The translations under genes were made by a program, and so were the position numbers. Positions 1 through 11,594 of a stretch of DNA of 64,000 nt are shown here, in pieces. The notes below the pieces were generated by a model that was not told where the DNA came from, did no database searches, and saw only the letters and a program-made list of their open reading frames with translations. Source of the DNA: Lasioglossum baleicum (lineage: Eukaryota; Arthropoda; Insecta; Hymenoptera; Halictidae); NCBI RefSeq assembly GCF_051020765.1, contig NC_134941.1, positions 6,944,001 through 7,008,000 of the forward strand. Direction: 5' to 3'. Within the stretch, counting starts at the first letter, position 1, and each line of letters begins with the position of its first letter.

Positions 1-69
1 TTTAATCAATAATTTTTAATAACAGAAATGTTGTTCGCATATACAACGAACTTCATTTTTATACAGATA

Positions 70-729
70 TACAGTTAGGAGCAAAACTGATCACACACAC
101 TTTAAATCAGAATAACTTTTTTATGAATGGACCAATTTTCATTATCGATGGACCGACTTCAATTTCTCTGTAAGGCTAGAAATATTAGTTTATTAAATGA
201 CGTCTGAAAAGTATGTTGAAAAAATGCATTTGGTCGGAATTGTGAAAAACAATAGTAAAAATTGATTTTTACGACTTTTTTAGAAAATTTAAAACATGTG
301 TTTGGTCAACTTGTATAAATTATATACGCTCCGAAAATTTCATTGAAATTGGTTAATTGGTTTACGAGTTATAAACGATCAAAAGTGGTAAAAATTGTAA
401 TTTTTCAAGATCTTCGGCCTTTTTACCACTTTTCGTTTGTAACTCGTGAACCAAGTAACCGATTTCAATGAAATTCTCGGAACGTATATAATTTATACGA
501 GTTGACCAAACAAATCTTTTAAATTTTCCTTATTGGCCCAGCTAAAAAAGTCGTAAAACTCAATTTTTACTATTGTTTTTCACAATTCCGACCAAATGCA
601 TTTTTGCAACATATTTTTTAGACGTCATTTACTAAACTAATTCTTCTAGCCTTACAGAGAAATTCACGTCGTTTGGTCCATTCATAAAAAAGTTATACTG
701 ATTCAAAGTGTGTGTTGCTCATAACTGTA
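70..729. mobile_element. Full-length palindromic Tc1-like hairpin element (copy A)
   Basis: The two halves are inverted copies of each other over nearly their whole length, with the centre near 400. The left end reads TACAGTTAGGAGCAAAACTG and the right end is its approximate reverse complement (a start of CTCATAACTG then TA). TA dinucleotides flank both ends, as expected for the Tc1/mariner superfamily. There is no coding capacity. The inner part of each arm (near 200-300 and 560-640, with TTTACTAA-like and GGTAAAAATTG motifs) matches the inner part of the other hairpins at 1442, 16448, 22890, 35715 and 47172, although the outer 60 or so bases differ. It is probably a non-autonomous element moved by a Tc1-like transposase elsewhere. 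The fold and ends are seen; the transposase source is inferred. Confidence 0.85.
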
Positions 730-1441
730 TATGTGAAAGTCATCTCAAGATCATGTTTTATTTAATTTAAATAGTTTATTTATTACACATTTCAAACGAT
801 GTATTTTCTCGAAGCGTGATCTGCGCCCAAATAAACAACGAAAAGTGTACTTACATATATTGTCTCACCAAACGTAGTGAAAGTGTTATCAAATATTGAT
901 TATAACGTATTATAATAATTCGAGTGATGATGCAAATCTGATGCTGTAATGAATACCTTGTTCCGACGAGTTTTGCCGAAGAGAAAATGTTATTACATTC
1001 GAAATTCAATATCACAGAAATATTTAATATTTCAGAGCACATTTGTATACACACGTAACCGCGGTTTGACGTGATATTTTCACTGCAAAATACAAAATAT
1101 GATGTTACTCGTCGATTGACGTATGCATTCCATCCGATTAATCAGTATTTTACATGAATTTCCATTACAAAATCATTCGAACCTGCTGAATTCAGCTCGA
1201 GACACACAAATCGCCTAATTAGCTGAAACGCAATGAATAACCGGCTTAAACCAATCGCCATCGGTCAAAGCTTTTGAGATTCTGGATCAAAATAGACCCA
1301 CCTATATACGATCGCAGGATTAGTTAACTTTAAGGAGCTTAATTCTAGCGTATAGGTCAAATAATTTTTAAAATGTCTACTAACTTTATTGATACTAACT
1401 CGTTCGATAAGTCTTGCTGTTTTTCATTTCACAGTTTTATA
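730..1441. other. AT-rich spacer between two hairpin elements
   Basis: I see no gene, RNA gene or named repeat here. The longest open frame is 67 codons and looks random. The sequence is not obviously repeated elsewhere in the window. Confidence 0.6.
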
Positions 1442-2100
1442 TACAGTGACTCCCATTAATATTCGGACGCTCCAAAAACAATCAGAACTTTTTTAATATT
1501 ATCTCCTCGTCTGATCCTAATCTCCTTGTCCTTTTTCGAAATGTTAGAGCAATTAGTTTACTACATGATGGGAACAGATATTTTTTAAAAAATTGTAATT
1601 GTTTTATGTGGGCCTATATCGAAAATTTAAAAAATACGTATTGTAGATCTGTATCAATTATATGCATTGTAAAAGTTTCATCGAAATCGGTTGATACAAC
1701 AAGAAATGATAGAAATTGAAAGATGTAAAAATTCTTAGGTTTATTGCAGTTAGATGCCGGATATCGTGAAAAACTGCAATTTTTACCATCTTTAAACGTT
1801 TGCAGCTCGTTGCAACGTCGATCGATTTCTACGAAATTTTCAGCATATGTTTAATGGATTGCGATCTACGAGAAACGTGTTTTCTAAATTTTCCATATAA
1901 GCCCTACTAAAAAAGTTGCAAAATACAACTTTTAGTATTTTCTCGGCAATTCCATTTTTCTCAAAAATCAAAAATATTTTCACGTTGCGTAGCAAACTAA
2001 TTGCTCTAACTTCTCAAAATAGTTGAACTAGTATGGTCCGATATGAAGAAAGTAATCGTCTTTTTAAAAGTGCCCGAATATTATAGTGGGAGTCACTGTA
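1442..2100. mobile_element. Full-length palindromic Tc1-like hairpin element (copy B)
   Basis: The left end TACAGTGACTCCCATTAAT is mirrored by a right end reading ATAGTGGGAGTCACTGTA, with TA on both sides. The arms are inverted copies, diverged by point changes, and meet near 1760. The inner arm carries the family motif GAGCAATTAGTTTACTA on the left and its inverse near 1985-2010 on the right. There is no coding capacity; the 71-codon frame at 2043-2258 merely runs out of the right arm. Its core matches copy A, 700 bp upstream, but its terminal sequence is different. Confidence 0.85.
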
Positions 2101-3172
2101 TTCATATTTCAATGGTCTCAAACTACTCAATCGGTTCAAAGACGTCTTTTAAATCGGCAAACATAGCAACATTGATAATATTTTCGTGTCCAAAACAGAA
2201 CAAATCGGATCAGACTCATCCACTGCCTAGCAATTGTGTAAACGGTACATCTAAATAGGTTTTCACTTCAGAAATTGACGAATAACGTTGTAAATGGTCT
2301 TGAAGAATATCAACAGTTATGGAAATGGTCCGCCATCTGAGGTTTGAGAAATAGCTCTATTACTAGAATCAGAGAACCATTGTGGAATAGGCTGTTCCGA
2401 ATCACCCTTAACTCGCGAGCCAGGGGGAGCAAAAATGTGGCACATTTATTACGCCGATTCCAATTTCAAAAACATTGTGCCGTGTAATTCGTCGAATCAA
2501 ATGACTCCCTGCTGCTCGCGAATGAAACGCGTTTCAAGTCCCTCCGCAACAATAGTTATTTATTAGCGTGCCTTACCCGGTGGGAGAAGGAATTTCGTGC
2601 GATTATTCGCCGGTCAAAATCAGAAGATAATTTGTCAGGAATACATCAGCCGGCGCGGCGCCGGCCGGCTCCGTTTAAGCTACTGTTTTCACGACAAATG
2701 TGACCCATTGATATACGATTGTATTTCGCAGATCCGTGCCGGTCTAAAAGCTCGCTGATTTCCATATGTTATAAATGCGAGCGATTCGATTCATGCCCGC
2801 CATAAATTGCACGACATTTCGCGCGGGTAATTGTGGACACTAATTCTGTATTCGATTCGCGACGGATCGGAAACAATGGAACGAAATTTCAGTCTTTTTG
2901 TTGCCTTTGCCGAGCCGTATGATTTGTAGCCGCTTCAACGCTCATCAGGGTAGATCATCCGCGATTCGGTACGTGGCTAATGTTTCCGCGAAAGTTCAGC
3001 TTGTTGTTCATTCGATTCGCGGTTCAATCGATTCTATTTGTTACCGAGTAATCAAACATATACTCTTCTACTGGTTGGACAGCGTCACCCTCGGAAAGGT
3101 GTATCGCGTAAATATTCATTCGGTCATATATGGGTGACATAATTCGTCGTATGTCTTTAAAGATTAATTTTA
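2101..3172. other. Single-copy-looking region with a GC-richer middle
   Basis: No gene is recognised. From about 2400 to 2900 the sequence is less AT-rich than its surroundings and contains a very GC-rich partly self-complementary run near 2645-2671. Several homeodomain-like AT cores (ATAAATTGC, ATAAATGCG) lie at 2760-2830. It could be cis-regulatory, but that is only an inference from composition. Confidence 0.4.
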
Positions 3173-3492
3173 CCACGTATATATTAACTTGCCGAGTTGT
3201 TGTCGTTGTCGTTGTTGTATGCGTCAAATCTTTTAATCGAATTTTAAACCACTTCCCGATAAGCTAGAGACTTGAAACTTTAAACATAGCTCAGAACTGG
3301 GTGACAATGCAATATTAAAAAACAAATTTTAAAAAAAAACTATGCGTTTAAGAGATATAAACTATTAAAAATTTAACCATTACACCTCTCCGCGCGACGC
3401 TCGGTAGTACGTCATCGCGGACAGCGATCCCCACTCCGCGCGCCAGCGCTTACCTACTCCACTACGTGTTCCCACTCCACTGGCCCACTTCG
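3173..3492 (-). repeat. Dispersed repeat, inverse copy at 55998-56269
   Basis: Read on the minus strand, this segment matches 55998-56269 on the plus strand. It starts around CGAAGTGGGCCAGTGGAG, passes through a block containing CGGAGTGGGGATCGCTG, and ends in GGTTTAAAATTCGATT and a CAACAACGACA-rich tail. The similarity is visible through most of both copies, with small indels. The family was not identified; it is presumably an old transposable element fragment. Confidence 0.7.
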
Positions 3493-3622
3493 CATCGTAG
3501 GACCTCAGTTTACTTGTTTACGTACTCACTGATGCCAAGGCTGTGGTACTGTGGTACTAAACCATACCCCCACCATAGCCTACTATTGCCCCTACGTTCC
3601 TTTCCAACGCGCCCGCGCGCTA

Positions 3623-3672
3623 CACTCACCAGCGTACCTCTACGGATACAGTAGAGTGATACGCTGGTGAGT
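3623..3672. repeat. Short near-perfect hairpin
   Basis: The arms ACTCACCAGCGTA and TACGCTGGTGAGT are perfect reverse complements. A second inner stem (CTCTAC with GTAGAG) lies between them, leaving a loop of about seven bases. It lies just beyond the dispersed repeat at 3173-3492 and could be the terminus of that element or a structured RNA. Confidence 0.7.
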
Positions 3673-5040
3673 ACCGGAACAGACAAACAAGAAAACGAGT
3701 TAATAAGAACGTGGGTAAAATGGTAAAAATTTTCTGAATGTTACAGAGATACAGTGGCGACACAAATCATGGTGAAAATTGTAAAAATTCTTTGAAGGTT
3801 ATAGGACACAATTGGTGCCATTTATAAGCAACGACTGCCATTCAAACCTTTATCTCGAAAATCCGACAAAACCGTGTCACTTTCCAAACGCCGAACAAAC
3901 AGCAAGAGGTTAGAGGGTTTGGCATGAATCGGAAGTAAATCAATTTAAGATAGAAGATTCGACGGGGGGTCGCGGGCAAGAGAGGTCCTCAGAGGAGGAC
4001 GATACAGATCCCGGTGGCGGGAAAGGAAAGAAAGAAGACAGGAACGTGAAATCATCGTCCCTGAGGGATCGAACAATCGTCGCTGTACCAGCCTCCAAGA
4101 TAAACTCTTGGCACGTCTTCATTAGAGTTTTCTAGTCTATTTGCGGCCGAAGGAGGGAAGGACTTCTCTTATTACCGGACCAGAAACAACATGACGGCTC
4201 ATTGGTAGCGTTCGATCCGCATAGTTCGCTTACGTTCGGTCCTCTCGTTTCGTCTTCCGTGTGTTTGTCCTGCCGGACTACGAATTTTCTTCTTTCCTCG
4301 TTGTCTCCGTCGTTCCTTGTGTTTTCGAGATCGCGATGGTACCCGGAGTTCAACGAAACCCCCGCTTAATGGTACTTTAGTCGAAAGCATTTGCGATGGA
4401 GACGTCCGGACGAAGGAAACGCTCGAGGAACGAGCCAATAAAAGTATTCACTTTCTTTAAGTAATCGTCTTCGCGAGCATTTCAACGGGAAACAGTTTGA
4501 TATCTCCCTCTCTCTCTCTCTCTCTTGCTCTTTGTCCCAGCAATCGACTGTTTGTTAAACTCAAACCCGCTTTCGGCGATTTTGCCACAACCATAGTTCA
4601 TCGATACCCTCGCGTTCCAATCTGCTTTTTCATTGTTTCGAACCAACTTGCTTGAGATCAACGTTTCAGAACTATTCCAGTTTTCTATACTTTCTGAAGG
4701 AACATAACCTCGAAAATTCTATACCTGAATTCCTAAAATTGACGAAGTTGTGGCTGTTGGAAGCACGTTTTACAGAATTAACCCTTGGACGACGGGGGTT
4801 GTGTCAATTTTGATTCAGTGTTACAAACGCTCCATCCAAATTTTACTTTTGCAGCAATCATTTGCAATTATTAATTATTCACATTGAGCCAAAGAGGAGG
4901 ATTAACCCGAAGAATATGAACCTGGAAGAAGTGGGGGTGAAAATATTAAAAAGGAATCATCCATGGAATCATCGAAAGCGTCCGCCGTTAAAAGGATTTC
5001 TTAATTAAGAGTTCCACGAACAAAATGATTAAAATATTAG
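3673..5040. other. Unique spacer with a CT microsatellite
   Basis: No gene is recognised. Overlapping open frames at 3940-4438 (minus) come from purine-rich, low-complexity sequence and do not resemble proteins. A pure (CT)n tract lies at about 4506-4525. At 3713-3830 two diverged copies of a GGTAAAAATT...TTCTGAATGTTACAG-like phrase follow each other. Confidence 0.5.
4506..4525. repeat. (CT)n microsatellite
   Basis: An uninterrupted dinucleotide run is visible. Confidence 0.9.
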
Positions 5041-5680
5041 ATAATAACTGGGGTTGGGATTAAGTCCAATCTCATGAATCCGAGTCAATTTCAATAACCA
5101 AGTCTCATTTCATGGGTTTCGATTAATACTTAAAAGCAATAATGTTTCAATGATTATATTTGAAAAGTATTCATTTTATACAAACTGATATCGAACCTCG
5201 GAATGAGTACTTACAAGTTTTGAAAAGATACTTACAAGTACTTCGATGTTGAAAGGAATCGAATGTTTCACAAGTGGTACTCGAATCTTGGAAATCAGAA
5301 CTGCATAACATGTAATCATTTAAGAATAATATTTCCGATAGATTACGAAATTACAGTTATACATGTTGAATTAAATTATGCATTAGAGGACAACATAATT
5401 GATTTTAAAGGTAAAAAGACAATGATTAGAAAAATCAGAGAATTTCCGGTACGATATTTATCAAAGTTTCGAATCTGTTCGACCAAGATTCGAATATACT
5501 TGCAAATATTATTTCCGTTTACCAAAGTACTTGTAAAAGGTTCTAAAACTGTCTGGCACAGGTTCGAGTACACTCAGGAGTACTATTTCTGTTTTTCGAA
5601 GTACTTATAGAGAGTTCGAATTCAATCAATCAAAGTTCGAACCTGTTTGCGAGGTACTTGATCCCATCCCTAATAATAAC
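5041..5680. mobile_element. hAT-type miniature element with intact 8-bp target duplication
   Basis: The direct repeat ATAATAAC occurs at 5041-5048 and 5673-5680 and brackets a 624-bp element. Its ends are imperfect inverted repeats: TGGGGTTGGGATTAAGT on the left and, inverted, TAGGGATGGGATCAAGT on the right. An 8-bp duplication and (T/C)AGGG-type ends are typical of the hAT superfamily. The interior is AT-rich with several GTACTT/AAGTAC repeats. The 115-codon plus-strand frame inside (5263-5610) has no recognisable transposase motif, so the element is non-autonomous. The exact duplication suggests insertion more recent than most of its neighbours. Confidence 0.85.
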
Positions 5681-7042
5681 CTTTCAGAGATGAATGAATG
5701 AAAAATTTGTAAACAGAAGCATCGGCTGCCTTCGTAATTACAATTGCAAATTACAAATCCCTTCTGCTAGCTTTAGTTTTGCAAACACGAGAATTTAATT
5801 TCTTCGAATAAATAAACCTAGCAAAATATTCGAATAATTGCTCGCCTTAAAATGTAGATTTCGTGAACGTAGCACACGATGCTTTTTGCAAATGATATTG
5901 GCACGACGTTGCTAGCAGAGGGCGAACTGTAAACCGTGTTCTAAATGTTCCTCGCACACGGGGGTGAAAGTTGCAGAGCAGAAAGCTTCACGCACACGTA
6001 GTCTAATGTTGTTAATCTAGTATCACGCGGAAGAGTAAGTTCCTCGTTATTAGGTGAACTTTCACTGGCACGGGCGAACGTGGGGTATAATATGGAGCAA
6101 ATAGGTTCTTATTACGGTGAGGCACAAAGCAAGCATGAGCCACGACGATTTTTATTTTTACCGGAAATAGGTACGCTTTTCATTTTAACGCTCAAGCTAC
6201 CGCTGAATGGAAAATTCAATCGCAGTTTACCCGGGGAGAATTAAAATTAAAGCAAACGTAAAACAATGTTTTCGAATCACCTTTTGCACCGGATTTCATT
6301 AAATTCAACTGGAACTGTTCCCTCCAGTCGAGTACGAAAGGAATCGATTACATTTGCACGTAGAGAACGTCTGTCTGCGTTTTAATTATTTTCAAAGAAC
6401 TGCTATGGTAATTTCGGCTTCCAACAAATGTTTCGATAATCAATTATTATCATTATTGATTGAACACGCGTTCCCATCGTGGCTGCGAAAATTGTGTAAA
6501 AATACTGAAGAACTTATGAAGGAATGGTTGGGGCGCAAATGCAATAGTTATTTTAATATTAATACTAGTCTTATAATTTTTATAAAACAACGTATACCAG
6601 TCATATTTTGTGCCCGGTATCGTTAGAGTTAATTCAACTGTATTAGGTTGTACTAGTTTAAAAATAATTTAAGAATCTTTAAACTCTCGGCTATTTAAAA
6701 TGATAAATTATCATACGCAAAACAGTATACAGAATAATATCACATCCTTCAAGGGATAATTAAATAAAAAATATTCACCTTCACTGTGTGAAAGTATTTC
6801 CGTAACTGTCGCAACGTCTCTACCGTAACTGTCAAAACTGTATCCTCACCACTGCCCCCTTAGAACCAGCCAAGCGGTGAACACACTCCCGAGCCAGCGA
6901 AGGGTCGAGTATCGGCGAGACTCGCACACTAATGCAATCGAAGCAAAAGAATTCAATATTTTTAATTCTTGATTTTTTTCATGAAACTTTTATCATCGCG
7001 TTCGTCTCGTTATTCTAATTAAAATGAGACCGAACACCGATG
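5681..7042. other. AT-rich spacer
   Basis: I see no gene or named repeat. A short GC-richer block near 6850-6940 contains CAGCCAAGCGGTG and CGAGCCAGCGAAG, which weakly resembles the Helitron-like segment at 36840-36982. This is too weak to call. Confidence 0.5.
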
Positions 7043-7110
7043 TACACTTCTATGCAAAAGAAAGAAGCACTTATAATTAAATTATAAACTTAAATAAATA
7101 TTATGCATTT
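7043..7110 (+). mobile_element. End fragment of the TACACT Tc1-like miniature (full copy at 24445)
   Basis: TACACTTCTATGCAAAAG and the following AAGAAGCAC match the left end of the complete 262-bp element at 24445-24706. The right end is missing here. Confidence 0.7.
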
Positions 7111-7124
7111 ATAACAAAAATTGG

Positions 7125-7283
7125 TAAGCTTGAGTGGGCTAAGTACGTAAACGGGACAAGTGCGTTAATTGGTTATTTTTATTATAATGTGAACGAAATT
7201 TCTCTAGCTTGTATTTATTAATGTAGTATAAGTTAGTATGAACTATTCGACATATATGTCGCCCAAGAATAAAGGTGTTTTCA
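7125..7283 (+). mobile_element. Truncated copy of the AGGTGGAGTGGGG element
   Basis: The segment begins TAAGCTTGAGTGGGCTAAG and runs through GTTAATTGGTTATTTTTAT to GAATAAAGGTGTTTTC. These phrases match the left part of the element at 25662-26016 and the inverted right part of the one at 49076-49877. The second terminus is absent. Confidence 0.8.
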
Positions 7284-8133
7284 GTGTAATTACGGTTACT
7301 ACGTCTTTAAAGAATTTTAACTTATGTTAAGAATGTATATAACGGAACCGTGCCCAATGTTATCATCGACGACACGTTAAAGCTACGATTCCTTAACGAC
7401 TTTTCACCTGGAAGAAGTACCGCGGTGGACGACTGGAACTACACCCGGTCCGAACTAGGGCAGAAGAGGTACGCGGCCGGCCACGAGAGAAATTGAACAA
7501 GAAAAATACTTTCTTCCACGGGAAATTTCAATATCCTGGTTTGCGCTTTGCCTGCCTACCACCCGTACGATCCACCAGGGAGCTAGACTCTGCCGGAGAG
7601 AAAGGGAGAGAGAGAGAGAGAGAGAATGAGAGCTAGAGAAAGGGAAAATAGATGGTCGGTGGCGAGGTACGGAATCGCGGCCCTCCATGACACTCTCGAG
7701 AGGTTCTTCTTCGTTCGTGACTCCAGTAGACATCGGGGGATCACTTCTTTCCCTTCCTCCTCCCCCTTCTTGCCACCCACGCCAACCCCTCCTCGTCGAG
7801 TGTCGTCCTTCGTATCGGCTAATTTAATTCTTAAACCGAGTATAAGGGTGACTGACTATCGCGAAAAAGAACGCGCCGCATCGTGGAACGCCCATTTTCT
7901 CGGACCTCGGGCGATGCAGTTAACCCTCTGGAGACAAATGTCGATAGATTGACTAGGTGAATTTTTTACTATTCATTTTACTCTTGCTTCGGATCCAAAA
8001 CCTTTATTTGTTACCCACTAGCAAACATGACCGACCATCTCGTTCTTATTAAATTCGGTAATTATTTAGGAAAGGACCATTCTCACTGATTTTGATGACC
8101 TTGAAATATTTTGTCAAGGTCAACATTTATATG
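7284..8133. other. Unique spacer with a GA microsatellite
   Basis: The region is moderately GC-rich from 7380 to 7930. An (AG)n tract occupies about 7605-7625, and its low complexity accounts for the overlapping open frames on both strands (92, 65 and 108 codons). No protein family is recognised. Confidence 0.5.
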
Positions 8134-9140
8134 TACAGGGTGAGTTACCTGATGTTATCAGCTCAAATATATTTGTCGTTTTGGAAGATACATTAAATGT
8201 CTTGAGGACAAAGTTGAATAGTCAAATGAATTTAATAATGAATAGAATTTTTGTTTTTATTTAATTTTTTTAGAGATATCAAGGTCACCTTCCTTTTTCT
8301 TACATGGGATCACGCTTTTTTAAACATCTACAATGATAGTCCCTTTCATTACGAATTCAGTGACTATAATTACTCAAGGTCAGTCAAGGTCACGGACAGA
8401 AAAAACGTATAAAACTAAAATATGGAAGCAGAATGCTAAGGTCCCTCAATGTTGTGGAATGTTTCCAAAGATCCTCTAGCCGATTACGCTGCGATTTATT
8501 TACTAACAGTATGTTTCCAATCGCGATTCCGCTGTGTCTTACTCAATGATTGAAAGGTGTGACATGATAACGGTTTACTGTGAATGTAGACAAAATGCAT
8601 TGCAGACCCGATTGCTTTATGAAGAAAGGTTCCCTGAGCGAAACACTCCTTCTAGGCTGACTTTTACTAATATCTACAAGGTATTTAGAAATACTGTAAG
8701 TGTAGATGTAAGAAAGGGTAATCGAAAGAATCCCATGACTACTGAAGACAATTAAATGAATATTTTAGCAGCTGTAGCTGTCAATCCGCATGTGAGTACG
8801 AGAGAAATTGCCCGAGTTCTGGCCCGACATAAATTCCATCTGTTTCACATATCTCTTCATCAGGTTTTTCTGTCCGTGACCTTGAACGACCTTCAGTAAT
8901 TATAGTCGCTGAATTCGTAATGAAAGGGACTATCATTGTAGATGTTTAAAAAAGGGTGGTTCCATTTTAAAAAATGGAGGTTACCTTGATATCTCTTAAA
9001 CAATGACATAAAAACAAAAATCTTTTTGGTGTCGCATGAGCCCCATTTTACCATTCAACTTTGTCCTGAAGACATTTAATGTATCTTTGAAAACAACAAA
9101 GATATTTGAGGTGATAACGTGTTGGGTGACTCACCCTGTA
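8134..9140 (+). mobile_element. Mariner-superfamily element with long inverted ends and a transposase relic
   Basis: The ends read TACAGGGTGAGTTACC and, inverted, TACAGGGTGAGTCACCC, flanked by TA. The inverted arms run about 280 bp each (8134-8413 and 8862-9140). The roughly 450 bp between them hold the broken N-terminal transposase described separately. The catalytic DDE region is missing, so the element cannot move by itself. A related terminus (GGTATTTCACCTAACTTG) occurs at 41920. Confidence 0.85.
8534..8863 (+). pseudogene. Broken N-terminal transposase fragment (DUF4817-type helix-turn-helix)
   Basis: The frame opens with MSYSMIERCDMITVYCEC and continues through ERFPERNTPSRLTF. After an in-frame TAA at 8753-8755 it resumes immediately with ATG and reads AAVAVNPHVSTREIAR and HKFHLFHISLHQ. 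In insect transposon-derived proteins this succession (a DUF4817-like segment, then a helix-turn-helix with NPHVSTREIAR, then HPYHISLHQ) forms the DNA-binding N-terminus. This copy has the stop codon and seems to lack about a dozen residues between LAR and HKF. It ends where the right inverted arm begins, so no catalytic domain follows. The family resemblance is from memory of the motif pattern. The stop and abrupt end are seen directly. Confidence 0.75.
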
Positions 9141-9983
9141 TAGGGAAAAGTTGTTCAAAATTCCCTCGATAACATATTTCAAGGTAATCATCCTGCAATC
9201 GATAACACTTATACAACATTCATACAGTTACAACATTCTTCAATATTCAACGAGAGAAAATTCCAACACTGAATTTCATTGATTCTACTGAAAAAGACAA
9301 GATGGCGGGGTCAGTTATTCCTCTGTAGTTTCACAGTAGCACTGTACCTACTCGGGGACGTTTATGCGAACGTAGCGTATGCTAGATGATAATTGGCGAA
9401 CGTTAGTCTGGTTGCTCTTTCGAGACGTATTATTTTTCACCGACTCTCTTCCTCGTTTCCGCGACGACCGTTTTGCGGCCGGGGACACCGCTTGAAATTC
9501 CTTTTATGAATTTTACGGAGGCCCGTGCAATGGCACGCTTCATGGGGATATTTTCTTCTTTATCGAGTGTTTAAAGTCAGGGTTAAACTTGCGAAATGGG
9601 GGTTATTCCAGACGCGATTGCGCCATTTCAGACGGTTTTAGGTTCCTAGAAAGAGACGCCGAGGTTTCTTGTAACTGCTGATCCAAATTGTTTTAACACA
9701 TTTGACTTGGCTATACAAACTCTGAGCAAAATCTTTTTCAGTAATTTAAACAGTTTTACGTAATTTGTGTTGCAATAAGTTACAAGCGTATTTTCCTAAC
9801 TGTGAGTTGATGGAGTTTGTCTCTCTAAATTATATTATTATATAATATATAATTATAATATTATAACAGTTATTGTAGTTATATTGATTATTGTGTACAT
9901 GTATTATTTGTAGAGGAAATAAATGTCACCGTTTTCATGAATAATATAAATATTATCTCTATTTTTCTATAATATTAATCTAT
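9141..9983. other. Unique spacer
   Basis: No gene is recognised. A GC-richer block at 9440-9560 sits in otherwise AT-rich sequence, and an almost pure A/T stretch lies at 9828-9880. Confidence 0.5.
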
Positions 9984-10070
9984 GCAGGGTGTTTCCTACT
10001 TTTCCGGCAAAATTGTAGGAGCACGATCTACAAGTGAAAATACGAAAAAAATGTTATATGAAGTTTGTTT
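9984..10070 (+). mobile_element. Probable single mariner-like terminus
   Basis: GCAGGGTGTTTCCTAC has the CAGGGTG start shared by several mariner-superfamily ends in this window (8134, 13681). No matching right end was found, so this is a fragment at best. Confidence 0.35.
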
Positions 10071-10073
10071 AGC

Positions 10074-10096
10074 ATGTGTGTGTGTGTGTGTGTGTG
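10074..10096. repeat. (TG)n microsatellite
   Basis: An uninterrupted TG run of about 11 units is visible. Confidence 0.9.
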
Positions 10097-11414
10097 AATT
10101 CAGTTAGTAGTAATAATCAAACTGGACTATTTGAATTCCAAACGCAAACCGCCACGAATAACGCTCAATTAGAAATTCGAAGTTACAAAAACATAATTCC
10201 ATATTAATACGAATTATGCAAAATATGCAAATATGTATTTATTCTTATTCCCATTATCTAGTAACGAAGACTTGTTTTTAATCTAATAACATTATTAATC
10301 TTCTAAAAACAGTACCCGGTAATTATGAAAAACTAAATCATGTATTCTTCGAGATATTTCGACTTTTATGTCTGATTTGATAAAAAAAAATCTTTCCATG
10401 ATAAAATACAAAATGTTACGATAATAAAAAGATGAATCCAAAAAATAGAAGAAAAATTAACAGTATTAGGGACATCGACATATATGCAACTTATAATTGT
10501 TAAATAAAGAAAGAACGTTTTTGTCGACTGCTGTTCCTTGAAATTGACGCAAAAGTCGACCCAAATCAATGTGTTTGGAATTCTGACTTCGACCAATGAC
10601 ATAATCAGAAAGAAATGATTCCATATGCAGATGATGCCGAGTCTCGAGGCGTCAGTCTTAGCAGGGTTAAGGTGTTCGCGATGCAATGAAGGACAATTAC
10701 GCTTAAGAATCTCTTGTTCCGCGCGAATTCCTTATCCCGAGTAATCTCGGAAGGAGAGTGAACATAACCGCGGATCGAGTAAATGCGTTAGACTGCGAAA
10801 ACGGATTATTTACCCGCCTTTTAAGGCCGCTTCCTCAGGAACCCGGCATGGCTGAGGCAGACCCCGAAAACATTATCTAACGACGTCCCCGATACCGGTT
10901 GATCCTGGCTTCTTCTTTCGAAACTACGTTAGAACATAGTAATTAAAATCAGAAGAGAAGATCATAACGCGTTTACACAACACACGCCATTATTCCACTA
11001 TTTTAACGCCTTAGACACTAAAAGAGACTAGGGTCGACACATTTCCCAAAAAAATCTTGCAGCTTAAAAAATAATGTTCCAAGAGAGAAATGATTATGGA
11101 ATAAAAATGAATTTTCATTAGAAGTGTCTTTAGAAGTCTTCATTAGAAGTTAGAATATGCTAAAAAATAAAATAATAGAAATACTAGGTATACGAACATA
11201 ATAGAAATTGGATAGCAGAGAAAAATATAATGTAATAGAAACAATAAATAACAGAACATACAATATATATGACAGGAAATATTAAAATTAATGTATTTGT
11301 TGTTACACGTTGTTAAACCATTGCATATAATAAAAATTAAATAGAAATTCCTTCACTTGTATTAAAAGCTCTATGTTCTAAATAATTGTGAAAAAGTGAT
11401 ACAGAAATAATAAA
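10097..11414. other. Unique spacer
   Basis: AT-rich except for a GC-richer island at about 10620-10920. A 106-codon minus-strand frame at 10366-10686 resembles no family I know and is hydrophobic by composition. No RNA gene is seen. Confidence 0.5.
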
Positions 11415-11594
11415 TAGACTGCGGATCTTTATGCAAAATAAAATTTTCTTATCTGAATTGCAACAAACTGGAGTGAAATAGAAATTTAATAGGTTGAAAA
11501 TAATATAATAGTATATTTGAATTTTCCTAATGTTTTTGATATTTTAAATGACACCTCCTCATTTTTGTCATAAATGCATAAAATCCGCAGGCTA
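11415..11594. mobile_element. 180-bp hAT miniature, TAGACTGCGG family
   Basis: The ends are TAGACTGCGGATCTTTATGC and, inverted, TAGCCTGCGGATTTTATGCA. The same ends occur in the larger zinc-finger-bearing hAT element at 15870-16983 and in the miniatures at 13873 and 48895. The interior has no coding capacity. I see no clear 8-bp target duplication, so the flanks have probably decayed. Confidence 0.75.

Noticed and set aside
5561..5580. tRNA-like phrase GGTTCGAGTAC
   Set aside because: No cloverleaf or A box can be built around it, and it lies inside a hAT miniature.
10894..10909. Resemblance to the 5' start of small-subunit ribosomal RNA (ACCGGTTGATCCTGGC)
   Set aside because: The match stops after about 16 bases with mismatches, and nothing ribosomal follows.
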